64,000 nt of DNA from Bromus sterilis (lineage: Eukaryota > Streptophyta > Magnoliopsida > Poales > Poaceae): the NCBI GenBank assembly GCA_950022295.1, contig OX465601.1, positions 115,339,501 through 115,403,500 of the forward strand, in the 5' to 3' direction. The position numbers and the translations under genes were made by a program. How positions within the stretch are numbered: position 1 is the first letter of the stretch; the number at the start of each line of letters is the position of its first letter. This document shows, in pieces, positions 54,823 through 64,000 of the stretch. Below the pieces are notes generated by a model that saw nothing but the letters and a program-made list of their open reading frames with translations, did no database searches and was not told the DNA's origin.

Positions 54823-57372
54823 GCGACGGCCCCGGCGAGCCCCTGCGCTTGGCCGCCATGCGCCTTTGCACGCACGCGAGCACAGCAATGGCTGCTGCTA
54901 TGTGGTGCTGTCGCTGCAGCTGTGCTGCTACTGAAGGCTACTGCTGCCTGTACTACTGCTACTTGTACTATTTTTGGCAGCTGCAAATTGGCAACAAAAC
55001 GAGTCCAAAATGACTGAAAATAATATGAACATATAGTAGAAGTATCAAGCTTTATTTAGTTACATTGGACCAATTCCAAACGATGCATGGATTTAATCCT
55101 ATAAAAATCACAAATTGGAACTTATTGCTAATTGAGCAAAACACAGAAAACAGAATTTCTGGATAGCTACTTTAGGACTGTTAATATATAGTTTATAGAA
55201 ATGTTTCATGAAAATAAAACCCATAGAATGTTAGTATACCTTATATGTGACAAATCATCTATAGGAAGTACCCTAATTTGAGCTACTGATCAATAATTAT
55301 TAACTTGCAAAGATTGAATAAAATAACAACAATCTATAATTAATATTTTGTAGCACTGTTTAGGCAATGTTTTAATTAAGTAAATGAAATGTTTTAAGGT
55401 TGAAACTTTTACCAAATTAAAGACCACCTAAAACTAATCAACTTTGATATAAGACACTAATTCATAGGTTTTATAAATCATTAGTTATAGCAATTTAAAA
55501 TATGCTAAAAATGTTAATATTCACAGACTTAGCTAAATTTCAGAAAACCCAAAGTGGGTCAATGACATATAGGTCCCACTGACCCTAATGACTTGACCCC
55601 ACTGGCCCCACATGCCGGTTGACTAGTCAAACCCCACTATTGTGGGTAATGTTGGATTTAATATGAAAAGTAATTCCAGTAAATTCCAAAATCATTTAAA
55701 TATTATAAATTCAATATCTTTTAAAACGTAAGTCAGATGAAAATATTATGTATATGAAAGTTGCTCAGAATGGATCAACAAGCACGGATACACTAGCCAC
55801 ATGTCTGTTAGATGTCTCTAACACTGCAGACATTAAACCTTCCCCCTCCGGATCATCTGTCCGGTAATTTACTGGTACCGATGAGTCAACCCCAGATAAA
55901 TTTCCGCTCCGACTATAATACTTAACACTGCGTTAGAACACCGTCAATAATGTGTTTGCCATGTCTTGTATTTGTATTACTATTATTGCTGTGTATTTAT
56001 TGTTTCTTCCCCTCTCTTGTTGTCCGGTAGTCTCGACGTCCGTTGCTGCTGCCCCTGTGATCGACTACTTCATCGACGACCGTACCGCTACTGTCGCGCT
56101 TCCAGGCAAGCAGAGCCATTCTCTTCCCAGATATCGCCTATCTTTCCGTATATTTCTTGCACTAGGCATGGTTACTGCTGCTGCTACGTTACAATCCTAT
56201 TCAATTGCATAGCCTGTTTTTGTCGCCCCTTGATATACATTTCCTTGTCCTATGCTGCCTTATAATTATATATATAATATTCAGCAGTGAACCCCGCGCA
56301 TTGTTAGCTAGGATTAGATAGCGGGCTGTGATCACTCTGGTGAGTGAACGCGGATTACAAAATATTATAACTGCAACAGGTACGGATCAATGCAGACGCC
56401 CTAGGGAACCTACAACGGCGAGACTCTGCCGAGTCGCTTCGAGTTTGACTTACGAGTGGACGGACTCGTATTTCACTCTCGTCGGCTCAGTAGCGTAGCA
56501 TCACTGGGATGATACGAGGGTATTCCTCTTTAGTTCGTTCCGCTGGTGTCTCGGCACCACCGGGATGATACGAGAATATTCCTCTTTAGTTCATTCCGCT
56601 GACGTCTCTGTCGAACCTCTTCTAGTGTACCATCGAGGGTGATTACTCCTGGCTTCACTTGATGGTAGGCACTCGAATCAACTGGTGTCCTTACAGGTAA
56701 GGAGTCGGGTGACCCAACGGTGCCCGCGCAGGGTATCTTAGCAGAACAACATGTCAGGTGTATTCCACCGGTGTGCGGCGGGCCTGGTACTGTTCGGGGC
56801 GGTATCCTGTTGTACCAAAGTCGAGCTCTACCAAGAGCAAACGCGAGACAAGGTAAGGAGACGGTTCACCTTGTTGGTAACCGCACGAGTTGGTGGGACG
56901 ACAGGGCAGGCAGCGACGTTACTGGTGGTCCTGGCTGCTGTCGTTGTCCGCGACTTATTCAATAAGGGGCAACGATAACGGTTGTCACGACAGCTAATAA
57001 TAAAATGACTTAACGGTTCCGGTGGATGGCTTGAGAGGCCGCAAAGGCTTGTATGCACTACCTTCACGTGGGATTACGGTGTGGGCCCTCCGCGTTGTGG
57101 TCTCGTTCGAAAGCTCTGAAAGACGTCCAGTTTCAGCATTGTGGTTGGGTCGGATCGTGCTGCGGCACTGGATCCACTTGGCGCACAACGACCCGGAGTG
57201 CGAGAGGTGATGGCCCATGAAGCTCTTGCGCTTAGGACTGTAGACCGGCGGGGACCTCTCTGATGAGTCGTAGGATGGGCCTCGGCGTGTCGGATAGCCT
57301 CGGTGGGGCATTCCCTAACAAGGTGTACGCCACCCTGGAGATCCGAGCGTGCAGGCTGAACAGTAGTGCACC

Positions 57373-57415
57373 CCTGCAGGGAGTTTGATCTATTCGAATA
57401 GCCGTGTCCACGGTA
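57373..57415 (+). promoter_or_regulatory. Palindrome block of D 5' LTR shared with Tekay LTR
   Basis: CCCTGCAGGG and CTATTCGAATAG then GCCGTGTCC, as at 7326-7378. Confidence 0.65.
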
Positions 57416-58247
57416 ACAGGACGCTTTATGCTTAAGCCAGAGCCTACTACTACAAACTATTACTATTAAACTGTTGGTTCCGGTTTCTTTTACTCGCAGG
57501 GAAGTCGAGTAGGGGATCTCGGAGGCATATATTATTATTAATTATTACAACTTATTACTATACAATGCTGCAGCAACTTCTGCTGCATTGTTACTTTCAT
57601 TACTGTTATATTAACTGTTGGCTGATTCTTTCCTCATGCTGCAAGACTCGTCGGAAGATGCTAGTCTTCGATAGGCCTAGCTTTTCATCCTTATTCTGAT
57701 TTCTACCTTGTAGTCCACTATATACAGCCTCCCCTTTCCGTTTGATACAAATGCATAAATGCTTAGTAGCGGACGTAAGACTCGCGGGTATGCTAGATAC
57801 TCACCTGCTTTATTTCCCTTTTTTTGTTTTGCCTGATCGGCCGCTGCAGTCGACGTTGGAGCACAGGAGCAGGAGATCCTCGATGTCGACCACCGCAACG
57901 TGAAGATCCCCGATGCCTTCTAAGACGTCGAGTTCCCATTTGACCAGGAGTAGTTTGGAGGTTCCCAGGCAGGAGGCCTCGCCTTTTCGATCGTTGTTGT
58001 TTTTGTGCTAGCCTTCTTAAGACAGATCATGTGTACCTTGTGTCTGTACTCAGATACTATTGCTTCCGCTGACTTTGTGCTCTCGAGCTGTTGTATTCGA
58101 GCCCTCGTGGCCCCTGACTTGTATTAAACAGCTTGTATTATTTTATTTGTAGAGTTGTGTTGTGGTATCTCACCGTGAGTCCCTGATCTCGATCGTGTAC
58201 CTTGCGTGTATGATTACTGTACACAGTCTGATTTTGGGGGTGTCACA

Positions 58248-59693
58248 AGTTGATATCAGAGCCGACTGCCTGTAGGACACCCCTTCCAACTCCTTTGGTC
58301 GAAGTTGAGTCTAGTCTTTGCAAAACTACTTTACTAACAGTGTCATGTGGCTTATCGGCCCACGTCGCAAAAACTAGGTGCTATTAGGATCTTTTTCTCC
58401 GTACCTTTACTCTGGGACTGTACTCTCTTATCCTTTCGGGTAATTTTGCTAACTCTAACATTAGGTTCTCGTGACTACTTTCTCCCGGAGAGCCCCTCAT
58501 TACAGATGATCGCTTACTTCACGAGAAGCTTCCGAAGATACTCTTTGATAAATTCCCAAGAATGCTACGTGTTCATCGCCTTTGCAATCCCCTGCCACCG
58601 ATAAGTCCGTATGGATAATTACATCCACCTCCCGATCTGGAAATCACAATTCCCTTGTACTTCAGCATCGAATTATTCCGATGCTTCTATCACCCGATGC
58701 CTTTGCATTCTTTATCCTTCTGATTGAGTGCTGATACTCACATCAGATTCTTTGCGAACCACCTGACCTTGGTGGATTATTATCCGACTAATCTTACATG
58801 GCTTCTTCCATGAGTCAATTGGATTCATTGTGTGAAATACCATCCTTGCCCCTCGATGATTTGTTTTATCATCGACAACCTCCCTTGACTCTCTGCCAAT
58901 ACAACTTGGTCATGTATGTCGTGCTCTGCTTTCCCTTGGGAAAGATATACACCTGATACATGTGTATCATCACCTCTTCCTTTCCATTGGTCTGTTTAAC
59001 CTCTCTTGTGATATAACTTATCTAAGCAGTGATAATTCCCTGCTTATGCAAACACTTCGGTGTACTATTTTGTACGTACAAGTTGTTCTCCGTCATACCT
59101 TGCAACTTGATCGCATTAATCGTCACCACCCTTCTTATTCAACGTGGGCCCATAACCCACAGTTCCACAGGACCAAAACCTGACTCCCCTTTACCTCCTA
59201 TTTCCGAGGTTATACCTCGCGCTTGACCTCGTATGTAATTCACGAGCCTACTACCTTGTGATATTCAGTTTGATATCAGACTCAATGCTTATGCCTGATG
59301 CTCTGGACCCCTGTTCACCCTCCGTTATCGATGTCGAATGCTTGCATATCCGCTTGAAACTTCTCATGCCTTACTTTGTTCTCTCGATGTATTTCCCTGA
59401 GATTAAACTCGAGAGATACTTTGTACCCCATTCCCTTGGACAACCTTGGTTGATTAACCTTGTACCGATCCGACCCTCCTTGAGTTTTCCTCCGAGCCTA
59501 TTCGTAAGTACGATGAAGACCCTGGATGAAGAATGAAAAATCGTCGAGATGCACCGATGCAAAGAAATGAAGACATCAACGAGAAGGATTAACTTCTTCA
59601 AGAGGAGCAACAAGAACCAGAAGATTCGTTAGATTACGAAACCACAACCCTACCCCTTACACTCCTTTCAATTCTCGGGACGAGAATTCTTTG
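58248..59693 (+). other. Primer site and non-coding interior of element D
   Basis: TGATATCAGAGC at 58251-58262 is the tRNA-Met primer site with one change. The next ~50 bases (CTGTAGGAC... TTGGTCGAAGTTGAGTCTAG) mirror the leader of the Tekay-type element. The remaining ~1.4 kb has no ORF with Gag or Pol motifs; the longest frames are under 100 codons and unconvincing. Confidence 0.8.
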
Positions 59694-59707
59694 TAGTGGG
59701 GGAGATT
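59694..59707 (+). promoter_or_regulatory. Polypurine tract of element D
   Basis: AGTGGGGGAGATT before TGTAACGCC. The upstream CTCGGGACGAGA recurs before the tract of the Tekay-type element. Confidence 0.85.
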
Positions 59708-60240
59708 TGTAACGCCCCGGTTTTCACCAACAGTAATTACTGTTGGTTAATGCCAAGTTACCTTGATTAACTTGTGATGATCACCCTTGACCAAGTCTTG
59801 TTCAAATTCAACCCGATTAAAAATTCCAAAACAATGTGGAAAATAAAGTTCACCCAAAAATCTTGCAAACAATTTTGTAAATTGCACAATAATCAGTAGA
59901 TCAAAGTAATATGTGCATTGGAATTTATTGAGCTCTAAAATAAATCAAACAAATATAAACAGTAGCCAAAAATCCCATTTAATCATTTTATAATTAAAAA
60001 AATGCAAATGATTTTATTTTGGCCCCAAACTTTTTGTGCCAACTTAGGATGTTACAAAATATTTAATTGAATCGGTGGCACATTTTTGTAAAAACTTTTG
60101 CTAGCTAGATTAATTAGAAACAGAAAAGTCAGGTAATGCAGTAACCATAAAAGGGAAAAACTTATTCATCGCACGGGGCAATTTTCCCTTCAAGCCCAGG
60201 CCCAGCCGCCCCCATCTTCTCTCTTTTCTTCTTTCTTCTC

Positions 60241-60821
60241 ACTGCTCACCACTTCCTCCAGTCCGTGTCGAGCATCCGCCGGCCATGGCCGCTGTAGCGG
60301 CTCGTTGTCGAGCATCTCGTGGTTCCTCGCGTGGATAAGAAGGCCCCTTGCCCCTGGAACCCTAGCCGCCACCATTTTTCCTCTCCCCCTCCCGTGCTTC
60401 TTCCTCGAACTCGGCCCGGGCGCCTCGTCGCCGCCGCACATCGTGGCCGTGGCCAACGGCCACCTCGCACTGCGCCATCGTATCCACTGGCCTCCCCGCG
60501 GACAAGCTCATCTCCTCGACCTCCTAGCCGTCGTCGGGCCGCCTCCTAGGCTGCGAATCGGGCCGTCGTCATCCACTTCTGCCAAGCCGTCGCCGCCTTT
60601 GATTCGCCTCGCCGACGCCTCCGCGAGCTCGCTGCCGGCCTCCCCGAGCATTTCCTGCCCTCACAGTGAGCTCCGTGCACGTTTCCCTCCTCTTCCTTCT
60701 CGTTCTGTCGCCGTTGCCGCATGTAAGAGCCACGACCGCCATGAGCGGACTGCTGCTGCAGTTAGCTACAGCCGCACACGCCGGCCGGACCCCTAGCTCG
60801 CCCCGGCTCGCGCTCGTGTGT
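60241..60821 (+). other. GC-rich LTR segment absent from D's 5' LTR
   Basis: 581 bp, markedly GC-rich against an AT-rich LTR, with an open Pro/Ser/Ala-rich frame (about 60305-60796). It has the composition of a grass first exon or 5' UTR. It may be a captured host fragment or simply the LTR's own promoter region; no specific protein family recognised. Confidence 0.6.
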
Positions 60822-63545
60822 GCCTGCCGTCTACGCATGGCCGCCCCTGAGCTCTTGCTCGCTGCCGCTGTCGTGCCATGGCCTGTGCGGTGCGTGCGTG
60901 TGTGTGTAATGTGTGTGTACACACATGTAAGTGAGTTGTGTGTGTACGGTGTGTGTGCCTTAGGTGTACGTGTGTGTGTGAATGGCCACGTCCCCGGCGA
61001 GCCCCTGCGCTTGGCCGCCATGCGCCTCTGCACGCACGCGAGCACAACAATGGCTGCTGCTATGTGGTGCTAGTGTTGTCGCTGCAGCTGTGCTGCTACT
61101 GAAGGCTACTGCTGCCTGTACTACTGCTACTTGTACCATTTTTGGCAGCTGCAAATTGGCAACAAAACGAGTCCAAAATGACTGAAAATAATATGAACAT
61201 ATAGTAGAAGTATCAAGCTTTATTTAGTTACATTGGACCAATTCCAAACGATGAACGGATTTAATCCTATAAAAATCACAAATTGGAACTTATTGCTAAT
61301 TGAGCAAAACACATAAAACAAAATTTCTGGATAGCTACTTTAGGACTGTTAATATATAGTTTATAGAAATGTTTCATGAAAATAAAACCCATAGAATGTT
61401 AGTATACCTTATATGTGACAAATCATCTATAGGAAGTACCCTAATTTGAGCTACTGATCAATAATTATTAACTTGCAAAGATTGAATAAAATAACAACAA
61501 TCTATAATTAATAATTTGTAGCACTGTTTAGGCAATGTTTTAATTAAGTAAATGAAATGTTTTAAGGTTGAAACTTTTACCACATTAAAGACCACCTAAA
61601 ACTAATCAACTTTGATATAAGACACTAATTCATAGGTTTTATAAATCATTAGTTATAGCAATTTAAAATATGCTAAAAATGTTAATATTCACAGACTTAG
61701 CTAAATTTCAGAAAACCCAAAGTGGGTCAATGACATATGGGTCCCACTAACCCTGTTGACTTGACTCCACTAGCCCCACATGCCGGTTGACTAGTCAAAC
61801 CCCACTATTGTGGGTAATGTTGGATTTAATATGAAAAGTAATTCCAGTAAATTCCAAAATCATTTAAATATTATAAATTCAATATCTTTTAAAACGTAAG
61901 TCAGATGAAAATATTATGTATATGAAAGTTGCTCAGAATGGATCAACAAGCACGAATACACTAGCCACATGTCTGTTAGATGTCTCTAACACTGCAGACA
62001 TGAAACCTTCCCCCTCCGGATCATCTGTCCGGTAATTTACTGGTACTGATGAGTCAACCCCGGATAAATTTCCGCTCCGACTATAATACTTAACACTGCG
62101 TTAGAACACCGTCAATAATGTGTTTGCCATGTCTTGTATTTGTATTACTATTATTGCTGTGTATTTATTGTTTCTTCCCCTCTCTTGTTGTCCGGTAGTC
62201 TCGACGTCCGTTGCTGCTGCCCCTGTGATCGACTACTTCATCGACGACCGTACCGCTACTGTCGCGCTTCCAGGCAAGCAGAGCCATTCTCTTCCCAGAT
62301 ATCGCCTATCTTTCCGTATATTTCTTGCACTAGGCATGGTTACTGCTGCTGCTACGTTACAATCCTATTCAATTGCATAGCCTGTTTTTGTCGCCCCTTG
62401 ATATACATTTCCTTGTCCTATGCTGCCTTATAATTATATATATAATATTCAGCAGTGAACCCCGCGCATTGTTAGCTAGGATTAGATAGCGGGCTGTGAT
62501 CACTCTGGTGAGTGAACGCGGATTACAAAATATTATAACTGCAACAGGTACGGATCAATGCAGACGCCCTAGGGAACCTACAACGGCGAGACTCTGCCGA
62601 GTCGCTTCGAGTTTGACTTACGAGTGGACGGACTCGTATTTCACTCTCGTCGGCTTAGTAGCGTAGCATCACTGGGATGATACGAGGGTATTCCTCTTTA
62701 GTTCGTTCCGCTGGTGTCTCGGCACCACCGGGATGATACGAGAATATTCCTCTTTAGTTCATTCCGCTGACGTCTCTGTCGAACCTCTTCTAGTGTACCA
62801 TCGAGGGTGATTACTCCTGGCTTCACTTGATGGTAGGCACTCGAATCAACTGGTGTCCTTACAGGTAAGGAGTCGGGTGACCCAACGGTGCCCGCGCAGG
62901 GTATCTTAGCAGAACAACATGTCAGGTGTATTCCACCGGTGTGCGGCGGGCCTGGTACTGTTCGGGGCCGAAAGGTATCCTGTTGTACCAAAGTCGAGCT
63001 CTACCAAGAGCAAACGCGAGACAAGGTAAGGAGACGGTTCACCTTGTTGGTAACCGCACGAGTTGGTGGGACGACAGGGCAGGCAGCGACGTTACTGGTG
63101 GTCCTGGCTGCTGTCGTTGTCCGCGACTTATTCAATAAGGGGCAACGATAACGGTTGTCACGACAGCTAATAATAAAATGACTTAACGGTTCCGGTGGAT
63201 GGCTTGAGAGGCCGCAAAGGCTTGTATGCACTACCTTCACGTGGGATTACGGTGTGGGCCCTCCGCGTTGTGGTCTCATTCGAAAGCTCTGAAAGACGTC
63301 CAGTTTCAGCATTGTGGTTGGGTCGGATCGTGCTGCGGCACTGGATCCACTTGGCGCACAACGACCCGGAGTGCGAGAGGTGATGGCCCATGAAGCTCTT
63401 GCGCTTAGGACTGTAGACCGGCGGGGACCTCTCTGATGAGTCGTAGGATGGTCCTCGGCGTGTCGGATAGCCTCGGTGGGGCATTCCCTAACAAGGTGTA
63501 CGCCACCCTGGAGATCCGAGCGTGCAGGCTGAACAGTAGTGCACC

Positions 63546-63588
63546 CCTGCAGGGAGTTTGATCTATTCGAATAGCCGTGTCCACGGTA
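63546..63588 (+). promoter_or_regulatory. Palindrome block of D 3' LTR
   Basis: Same as 57373-57415, with CTATTCGAATAG at 63563-63574. Confidence 0.65.
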
Positions 63589-64000
63589 ACAGGACGCTTT
63601 ATGCTGAAGCCAGAGCCTACTACTACAAACTATTACTATTAAACTGTTGGTTCCGGTTTCTTTTCCTCGCAGGGAAGTCGAGGAGGGGATCTCGGAGGCA
63701 TATATTATTATTAATTATTACAACTTATTACTATACAATGCTGCAGCAACTTCTGCTGCATTGTTACTTTCATTACTGCTATATTAACTGTTGGCTGATT
63801 CTTACCTCATGCTGCAAGACTTGTCGGAAGATGCTATTCTTTGATAGGCCTAGCTTCTCATCCTTATTCTGATTTCTACCTTGTAGTCCACTATATACAG
63901 CCTCCCCTTTCCGTTTGATACAAATGCATAAATGCTTAGTAGCGGATGTAAGACTCGCGGGTATGCTAGATACTCACCTACTTTATTTCCCCCTTTTTGT

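Larger units (their letters stand above)
54642..58247 (+). repeat. 5' LTR of element D, second part
   Basis: Matches 60822-64000 through the end of the window, then continues to its end at GGTGTCACA (58247), before the primer site. Contains a GT-rich microsatellite-like stretch (about 54727-54822), an AT-rich block and the CTATTCGAATAG palindrome (57390-57401). Small ORFs here are repeated in the other LTR with no protein resemblance that I recognise. Confidence 0.9.
39594..64000 (+). mobile_element. Element D: non-autonomous gypsy-type element with giant LTRs
   Basis: LTRs of roughly 4.7 kb flank an interior of only ~1.46 kb with no recognisable protein. Its 5' LTR (39594-40126 and 54642-58247) is interrupted by element E; the 3' LTR starts at 59708 and should end about 430 bp past the window. 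LTR copies differ by roughly 1% by eye (about 44 substitutions in ~3.9 kb). Expected target duplication GCACC (39589-39593). Structure fits a large retrotransposon derivative (LARD-like). Confidence 0.88.
59708..64000 (+). repeat. 3' LTR of element D, incomplete at window edge
   Basis: Starts TGTAACGCCCCGG; 59708-60240 pairs with 39594-40126 and 60822-64000 with 54642 onwards. The intervening 60241-60821 has no partner in the 5' LTR. Confidence 0.92.

Noticed and set aside
54602..54888. Minus-strand frames with His/Thr repeats across the GT-rich tract (also 60569-61050)
   Set aside because: These are translations of a simple-sequence repeat.
55952..56265. 86- and 99-codon frames repeated at 62120-62433
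   Set aside because: They are duplicated only because they lie in LTRs, and they overlap each other in different frames. The starts are non-ATG for the first, and the composition is not protein-like.
59371..59613. Possible chromodomain relic near the 3' end of D's interior (a short basic stretch like the end of Tekay Pol, about 59575-59620)
   Set aside because: Only a few residues look alike; too short to separate from chance without an alignment.
60305..60796. 163-codon open frame in the D 3' LTR as a possible gene
   Set aside because: It is Pro/Ser/Arg-rich from GC-rich DNA, lacks any recognisable domain, starts at a non-optimal codon and is absent from the other LTR.
1..64000. tRNA, rRNA or host protein-coding genes
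   Set aside because: I looked for them along both strands and saw none; all long frames belong to retroelements.

Overview
The window is a block of nested LTR retrotransposons from a large plant genome, almost certainly a grass and most likely a Pooideae/Triticeae-type genome. I found no single-copy host gene, tRNA, rRNA or bacterial feature. The plant assignment rests on several things: long LTRs, initiator-tRNA-Met primer sites (TGGTATCAGAGC), a chromodomain Ty3/gypsy (Tekay-type) polyprotein, three Tat-type Ty3/gypsy elements with antisense genes, and a 14-kb Ty1/copia Sirevirus of the Maximus type. Family names are recognised by eye; no search was run.

Layout, left to right. (1) 1-8509: a young Tekay-type chromovirus, + strand, with an intact 1,491-aa Gag-Pol and a 3.36-kb 3' LTR; its 5' LTR is cut by the window edge. 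It sits inside (2) 8510-8757, the end of an LTR of the same family as element C. That LTR sits inside (3) element A, 8758-15698, a minus-strand deleted Tat element whose gag is fused in frame to the integrase C-terminus. A sits inside (4) element B, 15699-28504, a minus-strand Tat element with degraded gag, PR, RT and RNase H and an open integrase frame. B sits in (5) a Ty1/copia remnant, 28505-30119. The right side of that remnant is cut by (6) element C, 30120-39593, a + strand Tat element with gag and protease but no RT or integrase. C's 3' LTR is cut by (7) element D, 39594 to beyond 64000, a non-autonomous gypsy-type element with ~4.7-kb LTRs and only ~1.46 kb between them. D's 5' LTR is cut by (8) element E, 40131-54641, a Maximus-like Sirevirus preceded by an extra piece of its own internal domain.

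The most interesting content is a set of accessory genes. All three Tat elements (A, B, C) carry a gene on the strand opposite gag-pol, running convergently with it. These genes are not simple ORFs. They have several exons with GT-AG introns, a conserved N-terminal domain in B and C (lost in A), a Pro/Ala-rich middle and a coiled-coil tail, and in B a TATA box with a GC-rich leader. In A the four visible exons join into one uninterrupted frame although the sense genes of the same element are ruined. Element E independently carries a third long ORF downstream of pol with its own TATA box and apparent 5'-UTR intron. The Tat elements also repeat a polypurine-tract-like G-rich motif in introns and in tandem arrays between the convergent genes.

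A second theme is parasitism. D encodes nothing recognisable but shares its post-PBS leader, its pre-PPT block and an LTR palindrome with the intact Tekay element at 1-8509, as expected if D is mobilised by Tekay-type proteins.
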